64,000 nt of DNA. It comes from JAUCQB01 sp964586235. GTDB taxonomy: Bacteria > Planctomycetota > Phycisphaerae > UBA1845 > PWPN01. The notes below the pieces were generated by a model that saw only the letters and a list, made by a program, of their open reading frames with translations, made no database searches and was not told where the DNA came from. Position 1 is the first letter of the stretch. Each line of letters opens with the position of its first letter. Positions 55,596 through 63,474 of the stretch are shown one piece after another. A program made the position numbers and the translations under genes. The stretch spans positions 41,677 to 105,676 of the forward strand of contig CAZPIO010000008.1 of assembly GCA_964586235.1 (NCBI GenBank), in the 5' to 3' direction.

Positions 55596-55897
55596 GATCT
55601 TCTCCTGCTGGCTGGTCACTTTGAGATCGTTCGATCCGCCGGATGACATCTGCCTTGCGAGCAGGTCCACCGTATGCCGAGGGTCATCACCTTGGCGGCC
55701 GGTCCGGATGACGTTTCTGACTTGGGTACTTCCGACCGACCTGAAAACCAGCCCGCTCCCGGCAATGCTACCAGACAACGTTGCCGCACGCCATGACCGC
55801 ACCAGCTTGCAGCTCTTTCCGGTAAGGCCATCCTGTGCAATGGCCACGGGTTCCGGTATCATGTCCACAAGATGAATGAGTGCGAATCGGTGCCCGC
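55596..55897. promoter_or_regulatory. Divergent promoter region between RelA-SLOG-RyR and TrkA-RyR genes
   Basis: About 300 bp between two divergently transcribed RyR-containing genes. It should contain both promoters and may allow shared control. No confident -35/-10 pair or operator palindrome was found. Confidence 0.4.
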
Positions 55898-57772
55898 ATG
55901 GCGAAGGCAGAACAAGACTCGCTGATTTTCCCAGGCAGGACTGAACCCCAGTTGCACTGGCGGGCGCGTCTGTGGCGCGAGTGGCGCGAACGGGAGTGGT
56001 GGGCTCTGTCGTTGTTGTGGCTGGCGGCGCTGGTCCTTGGCTTCATCGGCTTCAGGGCGCGTCTTGCAGCCCTGGGCGAAGGGGCATCCATCGGCGACTG
56101 CCTGTACCGGGCCCTCCAGCTTTTCGCCCTCAAGAGCGGCGAGGTTGCCCAGTTCGGCGGCTGGCCGTTGAATGTCGCCCGGTTTCTGGCTCCGGCCGTC
56201 GCTGCTTATACCGCTGTGCGAGCATTGCTGCTGGTCTTCATCGAACAGTGGCACGTGATTCGGGCGTGCTTTGCCAGGAACCACGTGGTCGTCTGCGGCT
56301 TGGGTCCGGCCGGCTTCTACCTGACGCATGGTTTCCTTCGCCGGGGTCGCAAGGTGGTCGTCATCGAGCATGAGCCACAAAGCGGCCTTGTGGAATTCTG
56401 CCGGGACGAGGGCGCCATCGTGCTGATCGGCAACGCCACCGACCCGAAGGTCCTGTCCAAGGCCGGTGTACAAAGAGCCGCGTGCCTCTTTGTCGTCTGT
56501 AACAATGACGCTACCAATGCCGAAGTCATGGCCCAGGCCAGCCGACTCGTCACTTTGGAGCGGAATCCCGAGAAGCCGCCGTTGACCTGCGTGGTCCAGA
56601 TAGAAGAGCTCAGCTTGTATCGCCACCTCCGTGAAACAAGCATTGCCCAGGCTCGTGTCGAGAGCCTCCGTGTCCAGTACTTCAACATCTACCGGTTGGG
56701 GGCCCGGGCACTGTTGAGGGATTTCCCATTTCTACATGAGGGTTCGGCCCGGAAAGACCGACCGCCGCATCTGCTTGTCGTCGGCGTGGGCAGGATGGGA
56801 GAGAACCTCATCCTGGAGGCGGCCCGGCTGTGGCAGGGACAGAATCAAGCTCCGGCCGATTCTCCGACCGCCAAACAAGAGGGGGCATCTCCGCCTGTAC
56901 AAACAACCAAGCTGCATGTCACGATCTTGGATCGCAAGGCAGCGGAGAAACAGGAGGCCCTGTTTGCCCACTATCCATATCTGGCCGCAGTGTGCGAGCT
57001 GCATGCTGTGACGATGGATGTCGGTTCACCGGCTTTTCGCCATGGGCGGTTCCTGCTGGACAACGAGGGGCGTGAGGGCATTAGTCATGCCTATGTCTGC
57101 TTTGACGACGATTCTCTGAGTTTCACCACGGGACTGCGCTTGCTTGAGCGGCTGAGAAATCATGAGCATCCCATTCCGATCGTCATTCGCCTCCGCCACG
57201 AGGCCGGGCTGGCTTCGCTGACGCAGGAGGCTGGCCAACCGTCATCCGATGGCGGATCACTGAGAGCATTCGGTCTGCTCAACCGCGTGTGCACCCCCGA
57301 TCTGCTCCGGCATCTGGACGTCGAGGCCGTCGCCCGGGCGATCCACCAGCATTATGTGGCCCGGCAGCAGGCTGGGGGCATATCGCCCGAGACCGACCCG
57401 GCCACGCTGCCGTGGGACGAGTTGCCCGGCGACCTCCAGGAATCCCGCCGCCGGCAGGCCGAGCACATCGGTGTCAAGCTTCGCGACATCCGCTGCAGGG
57501 TCGCCCCCCATGCCGGACCGCCGCATGAGTCACCCGTGTTTTCGCCGACGGACCTCGACACCATGGCCAGGATGGAGTACGAGCGGAGGATGGCTGAGCG
57601 AATACGGACCGGCCGGACCCCTGGCAAAGGGGTCAATGTCAGCCGGCCGGCGATCCCGAACCCCATTCCGTGGGATGAACTGCCGGACGATGTGAAAGAG
57701 CGGGACCGCCAGACGGTACGTGCAATCCCGGAGATCATGGCCAACGCGGGCTTTGAGATCTGTCGGGCTTGA
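55898..57772 (+). CDS. Membrane TrkA_N (RCK)-RyR-RyR protein
   Basis: A 624-aa protein. Two TM helices lie at about 34-52 (WWALSLLWLAALVLGFIGF) and 92-115, without a recognisable potassium filter TVGYG between them. A TrkA_N/RCK Rossmann domain follows (HVVVCGLGPAGFYLTHGF, VVVIEHEP, GNATDPKVLSKAGVQRAACLFVVCNND), and a second one starts at LLVVGVGRMGENL. The C-terminus carries two RyR domains; the last contains MARMEYERRMAERIRTGRTP and PWDELPDDVKERDRQTVRAI. TrkA_N domains bind NAD(H) or nucleotides and gate ion flux in known proteins, so this may be a nucleotide-gated membrane effector. The start may be ATG 55898 or GTG 55880; neither has a clear ribosome site. Confidence 0.86.
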   Translation: MAKAEQDSLIFPGRTEPQLHWRARLWREWREREWWALSLLWLAALVLGFIGFRARLAALGEGASIGDCLYRALQLFALKSGEVAQFGGWPLNVARFLAPAVAAYTAVRALLLVFIEQWHVIRACFARNHVVVCGLGPAGFYLTHGFLRRGRKVVVIEHEPQSGLVEFCRDEGAIVLIGNATDPKVLSKAGVQRAACLFVVCNNDATNAEVMAQASRLVTLERNPEKPPLTCVVQIEELSLYRHLRETSIAQARVESLRVQYFNIYRLGARALLRDFPFLHEGSARKDRPPHLLVVGVGRMGENLILEAARLWQGQNQAPADSPTAKQEGASPPVQTTKLHVTILDRKAAEKQEALFAHYPYLAAVCELHAVTMDVGSPAFRHGRFLLDNEGREGISHAYVCFDDDSLSFTTGLRLLERLRNHEHPIPIVIRLRHEAGLASLTQEAGQPSSDGGSLRAFGLLNRVCTPDLLRHLDVEAVARAIHQHYVARQQAGGISPETDPATLPWDELPGDLQESRRRQAEHIGVKLRDIRCRVAPHAGPPHESPVFSPTDLDTMARMEYERRMAERIRTGRTPGKGVNVSRPAIPNPIPWDELPDDVKERDRQTVRAIPEIMANAGFEICRA

Positions 57773-57787
57773 GAGAGAACAAGGCTT

Positions 57788-58240
57788 ATGATGATGGAGA
57801 GATCCCACATCTCTGCAGGAATGGTGTCAGGGAAGCGATGTGCAGGCCGTCTTGAAACACACGTGGTTGATCGGGTGAAAGAAAAGGGTACTTGCGATGA
57901 CAGACAGCACAGTCGCATCACAGGCCAGCTCTACGACTCTCGCACTTTCGGAGATCAACTTGGAATCTTGGGACTCCTGTCAGTGTTTGGAAGGCTGAGA
58001 GAGGGTGTGCGCGGCATAGAGCTGGTGTCGGCACAGCATGGCAACCCGGACCTTATGGCTCGCCCTTTGAGTCTGTGCCTGATTGGCTCTGAGAAAGTGA
58101 ACCCGTTTTCGGGTGGGATGCCCGCGCCCAATCACGCAATAATGGAATGCAGGTTATCTCTCGGATCATTGAAGAGCTCTGCAAGTCAAGATAAGACGGT
58201 CATCGCGGACCAACAATCGAGCTTGCTTCTACGTGTTTAA
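57788..58240 (+). pseudogene. Degenerate frame upstream of the HPr-like remnant
   Basis: A 150-codon open frame in a region where a second frame (from ATG 57898) also looks partly protein-like but stops early. Segments such as MARPLSLCLIGSEKVNPFS look like structured protein, but no family was recognised. It follows the TrkA-RyR gene by 15 bp in the same direction. Best treated as a decayed gene or an unreliable frame. Confidence 0.25.
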
Positions 58241-58813
58241 GAATGCCGACTCCGGCTCTAACCACGGACTCCCCTCCGGTTTCTTCGCGGACTCGACCGC
58301 TACGCAGTCCAGGATCACGGTCAAGGCCGCGTGCCTTGACGATCCGAGCTCCGTCGATGGCGATTCGAGCGATGCGGACCGGCTGGATCGCATCAACGTC
58401 TTTGATTTCCTTGATGCCAATACCTTCGCGAGCTTCTGTCGCAGACTGGAATACCTTTCGCCGTGCCTTTGCCCGCGATTATCCGAACCGGGACGGCCAC
58501 CGCCGTCGAGGCCCGCGTGAACCTTCGCGGCGGCCTGGGCATCGGCGAAACTCTCCAGTTGATTACTGAGTGCGGGCAGCACCCTGGCAAGGTCACCATC
58601 CAGCGGCTGGAACCCCCTGTTAAATGGACACTTGCAGACGCCAATAACCCCATGGGACTAATGCCCGTCGATATGATCGAGGGCAGCCGGGTCCTACTGA
58701 CGGTGGAGGACACCGACGCGACGGCCGAGCACCTGGCCAAACGGCTTTACGGAATCCTTACGACGCGGTATGGTTACCAGATCTCGATGGGCGATGCCGA
58801 CGATTCGTACTAG
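58233..58813 (+). pseudogene. HPr-like (PTS phosphocarrier-fold) protein, apparently two domains split by a frameshift
   Basis: Two frames are joined here. The first (58233-58520) begins FKNADSGSNHGLPSGFFADS, recalling the HPr start (GLHARPAGLF) but without the active His. The second (58463-58813, GTG start) reads NLRGGLGIGETLQLITECGQ, then NPMGLMPVDMIEGSRVLLTV and DTDATAEHLAKRLYGIL, matching the HPr pattern of helix 1, the MGLM segment and final helix, again without His at the phosphorylation position (GLGIGE). The two lie in different frames, suggesting a broken tandem-HPr gene, though the second could still be translated on its own. Function, if any, would be binding rather than phosphotransfer. 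Confidence 0.5.
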
Positions 58814-58830
58814 ACTCGGCGGGTGCAGCA

Positions 58831-59013
58831 ATGCCCGATGCTTGGCGAACCGTTCGCGTGTTCATCTCCCCGATGTTCCGCGACATGCACGCGGAGCGAG
58901 ATCACCTTGTTGCTGTTGTCGTCTGCAAAGTGCATGAACGCATCGAACGGACGCAACCGGAACTCTTGGGCACAGGTCTGTGCCGGGGCATGATCGCAGA
59001 AGGCAGAGGGTAG
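58831..59013 (+). pseudogene. Truncated DUF4062 domain
   Basis: A 60-codon frame beginning AWRTVRVFISPMFRDMHAERDHL, an excellent match to the first 25-30 residues of DUF4062 proteins, then it departs from the family and stops 3 bp before the TIR-PFK gene. The remainder of the domain and any ATPase are missing, so it is a deletion remnant. Confidence 0.65.
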
Positions 59014-59016
59014 AAG

Positions 59017-61206
59017 ATGATGGAGAACATGAATCAGAAGATCGCAATATCATACGCGAACGAAGATCGATTGTTCGTCAAGGAGGTGTGTGGTATCCTT
59101 CGTCAGTTCTACGGAACTGACAACGTATTCTGCTGTCTTGGGCCGTCACCAGACTCCAATCCGGAATCGTCAGGGGAGACAACCAAGTCAGCCGCACTCA
59201 ACGCTTTCTATGAGTACCTCGAGGATGCCGATACCTTGGTCTGCTTTACGAGAACGCAGGCATCCGGGCAGCATATCATCACCCCGGCGCAGGATGGGGA
59301 ACTCAAGAAATGGCAGGATGTCCTGAACAGTCGAAGCAGCGGTTCCCGTCAGAGGCATACGATCCACGCACAACTGCCCGGCGACCACCCCGGCGCGTGC
59401 CCGATCACAGCGCCCCAAAGCGGCAATCGGGACCGTCTGGCACCTCCTCAAACGGCAAACATCTCCATTGCTGTCAGGGACATCGACCGGTCATCAGCAG
59501 AGCAATTGGCGGAGAGGATCGTTCGGCACTTTCTGTTTGGAACAACGGAGAGCGAATGGACTGCCGGCAGAGATTGCCAACTGTTCACTTACGAAAAGGA
59601 CATGATTGACTGCTTCCATGAGCTGGCACAGTTAAATCGGGAAACCCCCTTCCTGAAGATGCCGGAGAAACGGCACACTGAGTTGGTCGAGAAGATCAGG
59701 GCGGGGCTCCCCATCCGCTGGCCCAGTGTTCGTTTGAGAACGGATCAGTCGTTCATGGAGAATCCCTTAATCGGTGAAGGCGCTGTCGGGGCCGCACGCA
59801 ATGGTATATCATCGCTTGCGGTGGAAGAACCGTGCGGAACTCACTGCCCCGATCAGGTCGTCGCGGCTGCCCTCAGCAAGTATCATGATGACGGGGGGAA
59901 TCGCCGATGCATGCTAGATGAGACCTTGTGTCTGCTGGAGGCGGGGCCGAGAAAGCAGCTTATGAACCTCAGGCGCGCGGTGCGGGCCGGCATCGTCGTT
60001 TCAGGTGGCATTGCGCCCGGAGTCAACGCCGTCATTGACGGCATCGTTCAGCGGCATATGTCCTATCACCGCACGTTGGCACAATACGAGCCAGCCAGTA
60101 TTCTGGGTTTCCGCCATGGATTCTGGGGCTTAGCGCAACTCGGCGCCCCAGCCAGTTTTCGCCAGAACCTCACATGTGAAATAACGGCACAACATGCCAC
60201 AGAAGGCGGTGCGTTCCTTGAAACCTCACGACTTGAGAATCTGCAGAACGACGAGGCCAAGCTGGCGAACATCATGACCAATCTGCAAGGGCTGGACGTA
60301 CTCTACGTGATCGGTGGTGACGGTACCATGAAAGCAGCAGAAATGCTTGCGCGACGTGCGGCCAAGGAGCAGCGCAAGCTTTCCATCGTGGGGGTGCCCA
60401 AGACCATGGACAATGACATCCTCTGGGTGTGGCAATCTTTCGGTTTTGCGACCGCTGTGGAGAAGGCTCGAGAGGTTATTAGCAATCTGTGGACAGAGAT
60501 TCGTTCGAACCCTCGTGTCTGCGTACTCCAGGTCTTCGGATCGGCATCCGGGTTTGTCGTGAGCCATGCGGTCCTGGCCAGCCAGACTCATTGTGACGCG
60601 GCGCTGATTCCTGAGGTCGGGTTTCGTCTGGACGCGTTGGTTGATCGCGTTGCGAAGCGAATCTTGGACGAACAGAGAACAGTGCCATACGGTTTCATTG
60701 TTATGGCAGAAACCGCGGTACCGACTGACGCTGCCGAACATATGAATGACAGGCGAATTGGTCTCACCGATGACGAAATAAAGCAACTGAAGGACTACTT
60801 GCGACTGAGGGCGAGCGACAGGTACGCTGAAGGATCGGCACATGACGATCTGCGTTCGGCCGCCCTCAAACTGGTCTCAAGAGGCCTGGAATTGGGTCTG
60901 AAGGATAGACTGCGCAACAACGAGGCCATCCATCTGAATCGGTTGCGCGTGTTCACCAACGAACCCCGTCATATCTTGCGCGCAACAGGTCCCAGTTTCT
61001 CCGACATCATCATGGGGCAGCGCCTTGGTGCCTTGGCGGTGGACAACGCGATGGCGGGTTACAGCGATTTCATGATCAGCCAGTGGTTGACAGAATACGT
61101 CTTGGTGCCGCTCCGTCTTGCGGCGTTGGGGCGAAAACGCATACCGCCTGACGGAATCTTCTGGAAATCCGTGCTTGCAAAGACAGCACAGGGCGACCTG
61201 GCATAG
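59017..61206 (+). CDS. TIR-like domain fused to a phosphofructokinase-like domain
   Basis: A 729-aa protein. Residues 4-180 look like a TIR-type module (KIAISYANEDRLFVKEVCGI, then EYLEDADTLVCFTRTQASG); the usual Trp/Cys-x-x-Glu near the catalytic site is not evident, so NADase activity is doubtful. From about 320 there is a PFK fold: RAGIVVSGGIAPGVNAVIDG (phosphate loop), VLYVIGGDGTMKAAEMLA (GGDGT) and SIVGVPKTMDNDI (PKTxDND, with the catalytic Asp). GGDGT and PKTxDND are the forms seen in PPi-dependent or atypical PFKs. GAGGG lies 6 nt before ATG 59017. A metabolic enzyme fold joined to TIR in this locus suggests a phosphosugar or nucleotide ligand; the reaction is unknown. Confidence 0.83.
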   Translation: MMENMNQKIAISYANEDRLFVKEVCGILRQFYGTDNVFCCLGPSPDSNPESSGETTKSAALNAFYEYLEDADTLVCFTRTQASGQHIITPAQDGELKKWQDVLNSRSSGSRQRHTIHAQLPGDHPGACPITAPQSGNRDRLAPPQTANISIAVRDIDRSSAEQLAERIVRHFLFGTTESEWTAGRDCQLFTYEKDMIDCFHELAQLNRETPFLKMPEKRHTELVEKIRAGLPIRWPSVRLRTDQSFMENPLIGEGAVGAARNGISSLAVEEPCGTHCPDQVVAAALSKYHDDGGNRRCMLDETLCLLEAGPRKQLMNLRRAVRAGIVVSGGIAPGVNAVIDGIVQRHMSYHRTLAQYEPASILGFRHGFWGLAQLGAPASFRQNLTCEITAQHATEGGAFLETSRLENLQNDEAKLANIMTNLQGLDVLYVIGGDGTMKAAEMLARRAAKEQRKLSIVGVPKTMDNDILWVWQSFGFATAVEKAREVISNLWTEIRSNPRVCVLQVFGSASGFVVSHAVLASQTHCDAALIPEVGFRLDALVDRVAKRILDEQRTVPYGFIVMAETAVPTDAAEHMNDRRIGLTDDEIKQLKDYLRLRASDRYAEGSAHDDLRSAALKLVSRGLELGLKDRLRNNEAIHLNRLRVFTNEPRHILRATGPSFSDIIMGQRLGALAVDNAMAGYSDFMISQWLTEYVLVPLRLAALGRKRIPPDGIFWKSVLAKTAQGDLA

Positions 61207-61472
61207 GAATGTCGCGAGGCATGTATGCGGATGGCAAAAGGGTTCCGCCAAGTCCCAATCGCAGGACGACGTAGATCCGGGATTGACAACACGGCGGCAA
61301 CAGCGATGCCCAGTCCTTGGCAAACGACTTACGCGCCACTATCCTCAAGATTACCTCGTCATGAGGCGGGAGCCTCGCTGCAGCCCGAGACCGGCGCCCC
61401 GCAGTCCTGCGAGCCTTCCGCGCCGGGGTAGGCGAGGCAGCTTGACAACGGAGAACCTAAGAGGACTCTGCC
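61207..61472. other. Short intergenic region with an imperfect inverted repeat
   Basis: 266 bp without a gene. GCCTCGC near 61370 and GCGAGGC near 61430 form the ends of a possible long hairpin just upstream of the NUDIX-TIR gene. No clear terminator or promoter. Confidence 0.3.
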
Positions 61473-62981
61473 ATGGATCAACTCTCCAATGATTGGGTTC
61501 GGCCACTGGAAGCAGCTGAGAATTATTTCCTTGAGGTCCTGCTTTCACGGTTCCAACTCACCCGCGAAGGAGAAGGAGCGATGCTGGAACTGGAGTTCGA
61601 CGAGTCGACTCCGGTGATCTGGGGGCGGCGGGGTGTACAACACCTCCGCGAAATGATGCCGGACTTCAAGAACAAGTCTGCTTGGCTGCAGAGCCAGTTG
61701 GATGACTTCCTGCTGCTTAACCGGGGAACGAGCTATGCGTTCGCGGATCCGGAGTTCGTTTTTCGATATGCCAGCGGCGGGACGCTGCCTGTGTTACGCC
61801 TGGATGGAAAGGATTACTACTGCCTTTTCTATCGTGACGTCTCCCCGGTAGGTTGGAATATCGCCAATGGCGGATGTGATTCGCGAGATGAGCTGCGCCA
61901 TCCCCTCGAGGCAGCCGAGCGCGAGCTGCGGGAGGAGTTGGTCGTCCTGGATCCAGTCAATCGCCTGCGATATGTCTTTGCGGGCGAGGCAGGCAAACCC
62001 ATCGATTGGCCGGAGTTCTCTGTGGCTCGCCGTTTGTGGGCCGAGCGTTTGGGGCTGAGACTGCGGGATTTGGAGGAGCGGCAAATTCCGTTGAAGTGGC
62101 TCGATGGAAACGACCGCCTCGTTGTCCGTTTTGGTAATCGGTCGCCGGACATCACGACTGGAGGATTCATCAATATCAATGCGCTGGACTTCGGCATCGA
62201 GATTGACCGGGTGGCCAGAATGGCGATCGACCGGGATGCGGTCCTTTGCGACGGAGAGTTATCTGGCGACCACCTCGTCAACGCACCCGTCGCGCTTTTT
62301 GAGGTTGATCGATTCAACCGCACGCTGGCCTTGGCATCGACGGAGTTCATCCCCGACCTGCTATTCCATGACGGGCAAGCTTACGGCGGCAACCGACTGG
62401 AGGAGGTACTATACGAGCAGTTCCTGCCCGGCATCCAGCCAATCCGTTCTGCCTCGCGAATCAGGGAGTTCGAGTTGGCAGAGAGGAAATTCGACCTGTG
62501 CCCGGTAACCCGCCGGATTATCGCCCGGTACCTCTCCCTGGACCCGGGCACTGATGCCTTTGCCAACGCCGGCTTTAGGGTTTTCGTGAGCTTTGGCAGC
62601 GAGGACAAAGCCTATGCCCAGCAGGTGTACAACCATCTTAGCGAGGATACGCAGGTGTTCTTCAGTGAAGAGACCATACACCAATCGGCGTTTGCTCACG
62701 CTGTCGAGGATGCGTTGGATCAGGCACGCTGTCTTATCGCGGTAGCTACGAAACCCCAGTCTCTGAAGAGAAGTTGGGTCCAGTACGAATTGGAGAGGTT
62801 CCACACCGACATCCTCAACAAGCGGAAACGAAAGGCGGAACTCATCTCCTACATCTCGGGCTTCGAACCGGTTGAGCTACCAGGCCCGCTACGGACTCGG
62901 CAGAGTTTCACATTTGACCTGGCCCATCCCGAGGATGGACTCGAAAAGCTTACGCATTTCGTGCGCAGCTTCGTAAGCTAG
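61473..62981 (+). CDS. NUDIX-TIR fusion protein (paralogue 2)
   Basis: A 502-aa paralogue of the protein at 42214-43731, colinear over the whole length; the first 200 residues align without gaps by eye. The NUDIX-like box is GGCDSRDELRHPLEAAEREL followed by REEL (G133, E140, then RELREE at 150-155), with the same two-residue expansion and missing late Gly. The TIR domain runs from about 368 (FRVFVSFGSEDKAYAQQVY, VFFSEETIHQ, SWVQYEL with E439 in the catalytic position). Purines (AGAGGA) precede ATG 61473 by about 7 nt. It is oriented outward from the opposite end of the accessory region relative to its paralogue. Confidence 0.87.
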   Translation: MDQLSNDWVRPLEAAENYFLEVLLSRFQLTREGEGAMLELEFDESTPVIWGRRGVQHLREMMPDFKNKSAWLQSQLDDFLLLNRGTSYAFADPEFVFRYASGGTLPVLRLDGKDYYCLFYRDVSPVGWNIANGGCDSRDELRHPLEAAERELREELVVLDPVNRLRYVFAGEAGKPIDWPEFSVARRLWAERLGLRLRDLEERQIPLKWLDGNDRLVVRFGNRSPDITTGGFININALDFGIEIDRVARMAIDRDAVLCDGELSGDHLVNAPVALFEVDRFNRTLALASTEFIPDLLFHDGQAYGGNRLEEVLYEQFLPGIQPIRSASRIREFELAERKFDLCPVTRRIIARYLSLDPGTDAFANAGFRVFVSFGSEDKAYAQQVYNHLSEDTQVFFSEETIHQSAFAHAVEDALDQARCLIAVATKPQSLKRSWVQYELERFHTDILNKRKRKAELISYISGFEPVELPGPLRTRQSFTFDLAHPEDGLEKLTHFVRSFVS

Positions 62982-63474
62982 CGTGGTGGCCGATAGGTCA
63001 GAGTGCTCCGGACGTCTTTGCGAATAGCTGGCTTGCACCTGGAACTCCAGCGGTCATGAGGGGTGACGGATTATTCTCGGAGCGGTATGGCTATCACATT
63101 GGACTGCCGTTCTCCCGGATCGGCTGTTGACGATCCAGGCTCCGTCGATGGCTAGTAATGGATGGAGCAATGTAACGCCCCGCCGCGAAGTGGCCAGAGC
63201 GGGATCCCCGGTCTCTCGTGATGCGGCTTTCCGGATATCTCAACAGCGAACAGAGGACAAGGCGGAATAGCCGGCTTCACACGTAAACTTCACGACAGGG
63301 GGTGACGGTTTCTCGCCGACCATTGCTTGCACCCTGTTCTCGTGACGCCGCCCGTATTCTTGGGACTATCGACTTGCGTCGGTGCGGTCCGAGGATAGAA
63401 TCCACGCTCCAAGTGTTCCGGGATTTGTTCAGCAACATCAGTCTGTTCTTCAGGCACCATCGAGGAAGGTCATC
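62982..63474 (+). other. Intergenic region with an HPr-like remnant and a candidate promoter
   Basis: No intact gene. Around 63080-63160 a fragment encoding YHIGLP and, in another frame, VDDPGSVDG resembles 58260-58370 of the HPr-like remnant; the DNA GACGATCCAGGCTCCGTCGA is nearly identical in both. At 63374-63401 TTGCGT, a 16-nt spacer and TAGAAT form a plausible promoter for the lipoprotein gene at 63475. Confidence 0.45.
63374..63401 (+). promoter_or_regulatory. Candidate promoter of the lipoprotein gene
   Basis: TTGCGT (63374-63379), 16-nt spacer, TAGAAT (63396-63401). The -10 and spacer length are the same as in the promoter at 22699-22726. Confidence 0.45.
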
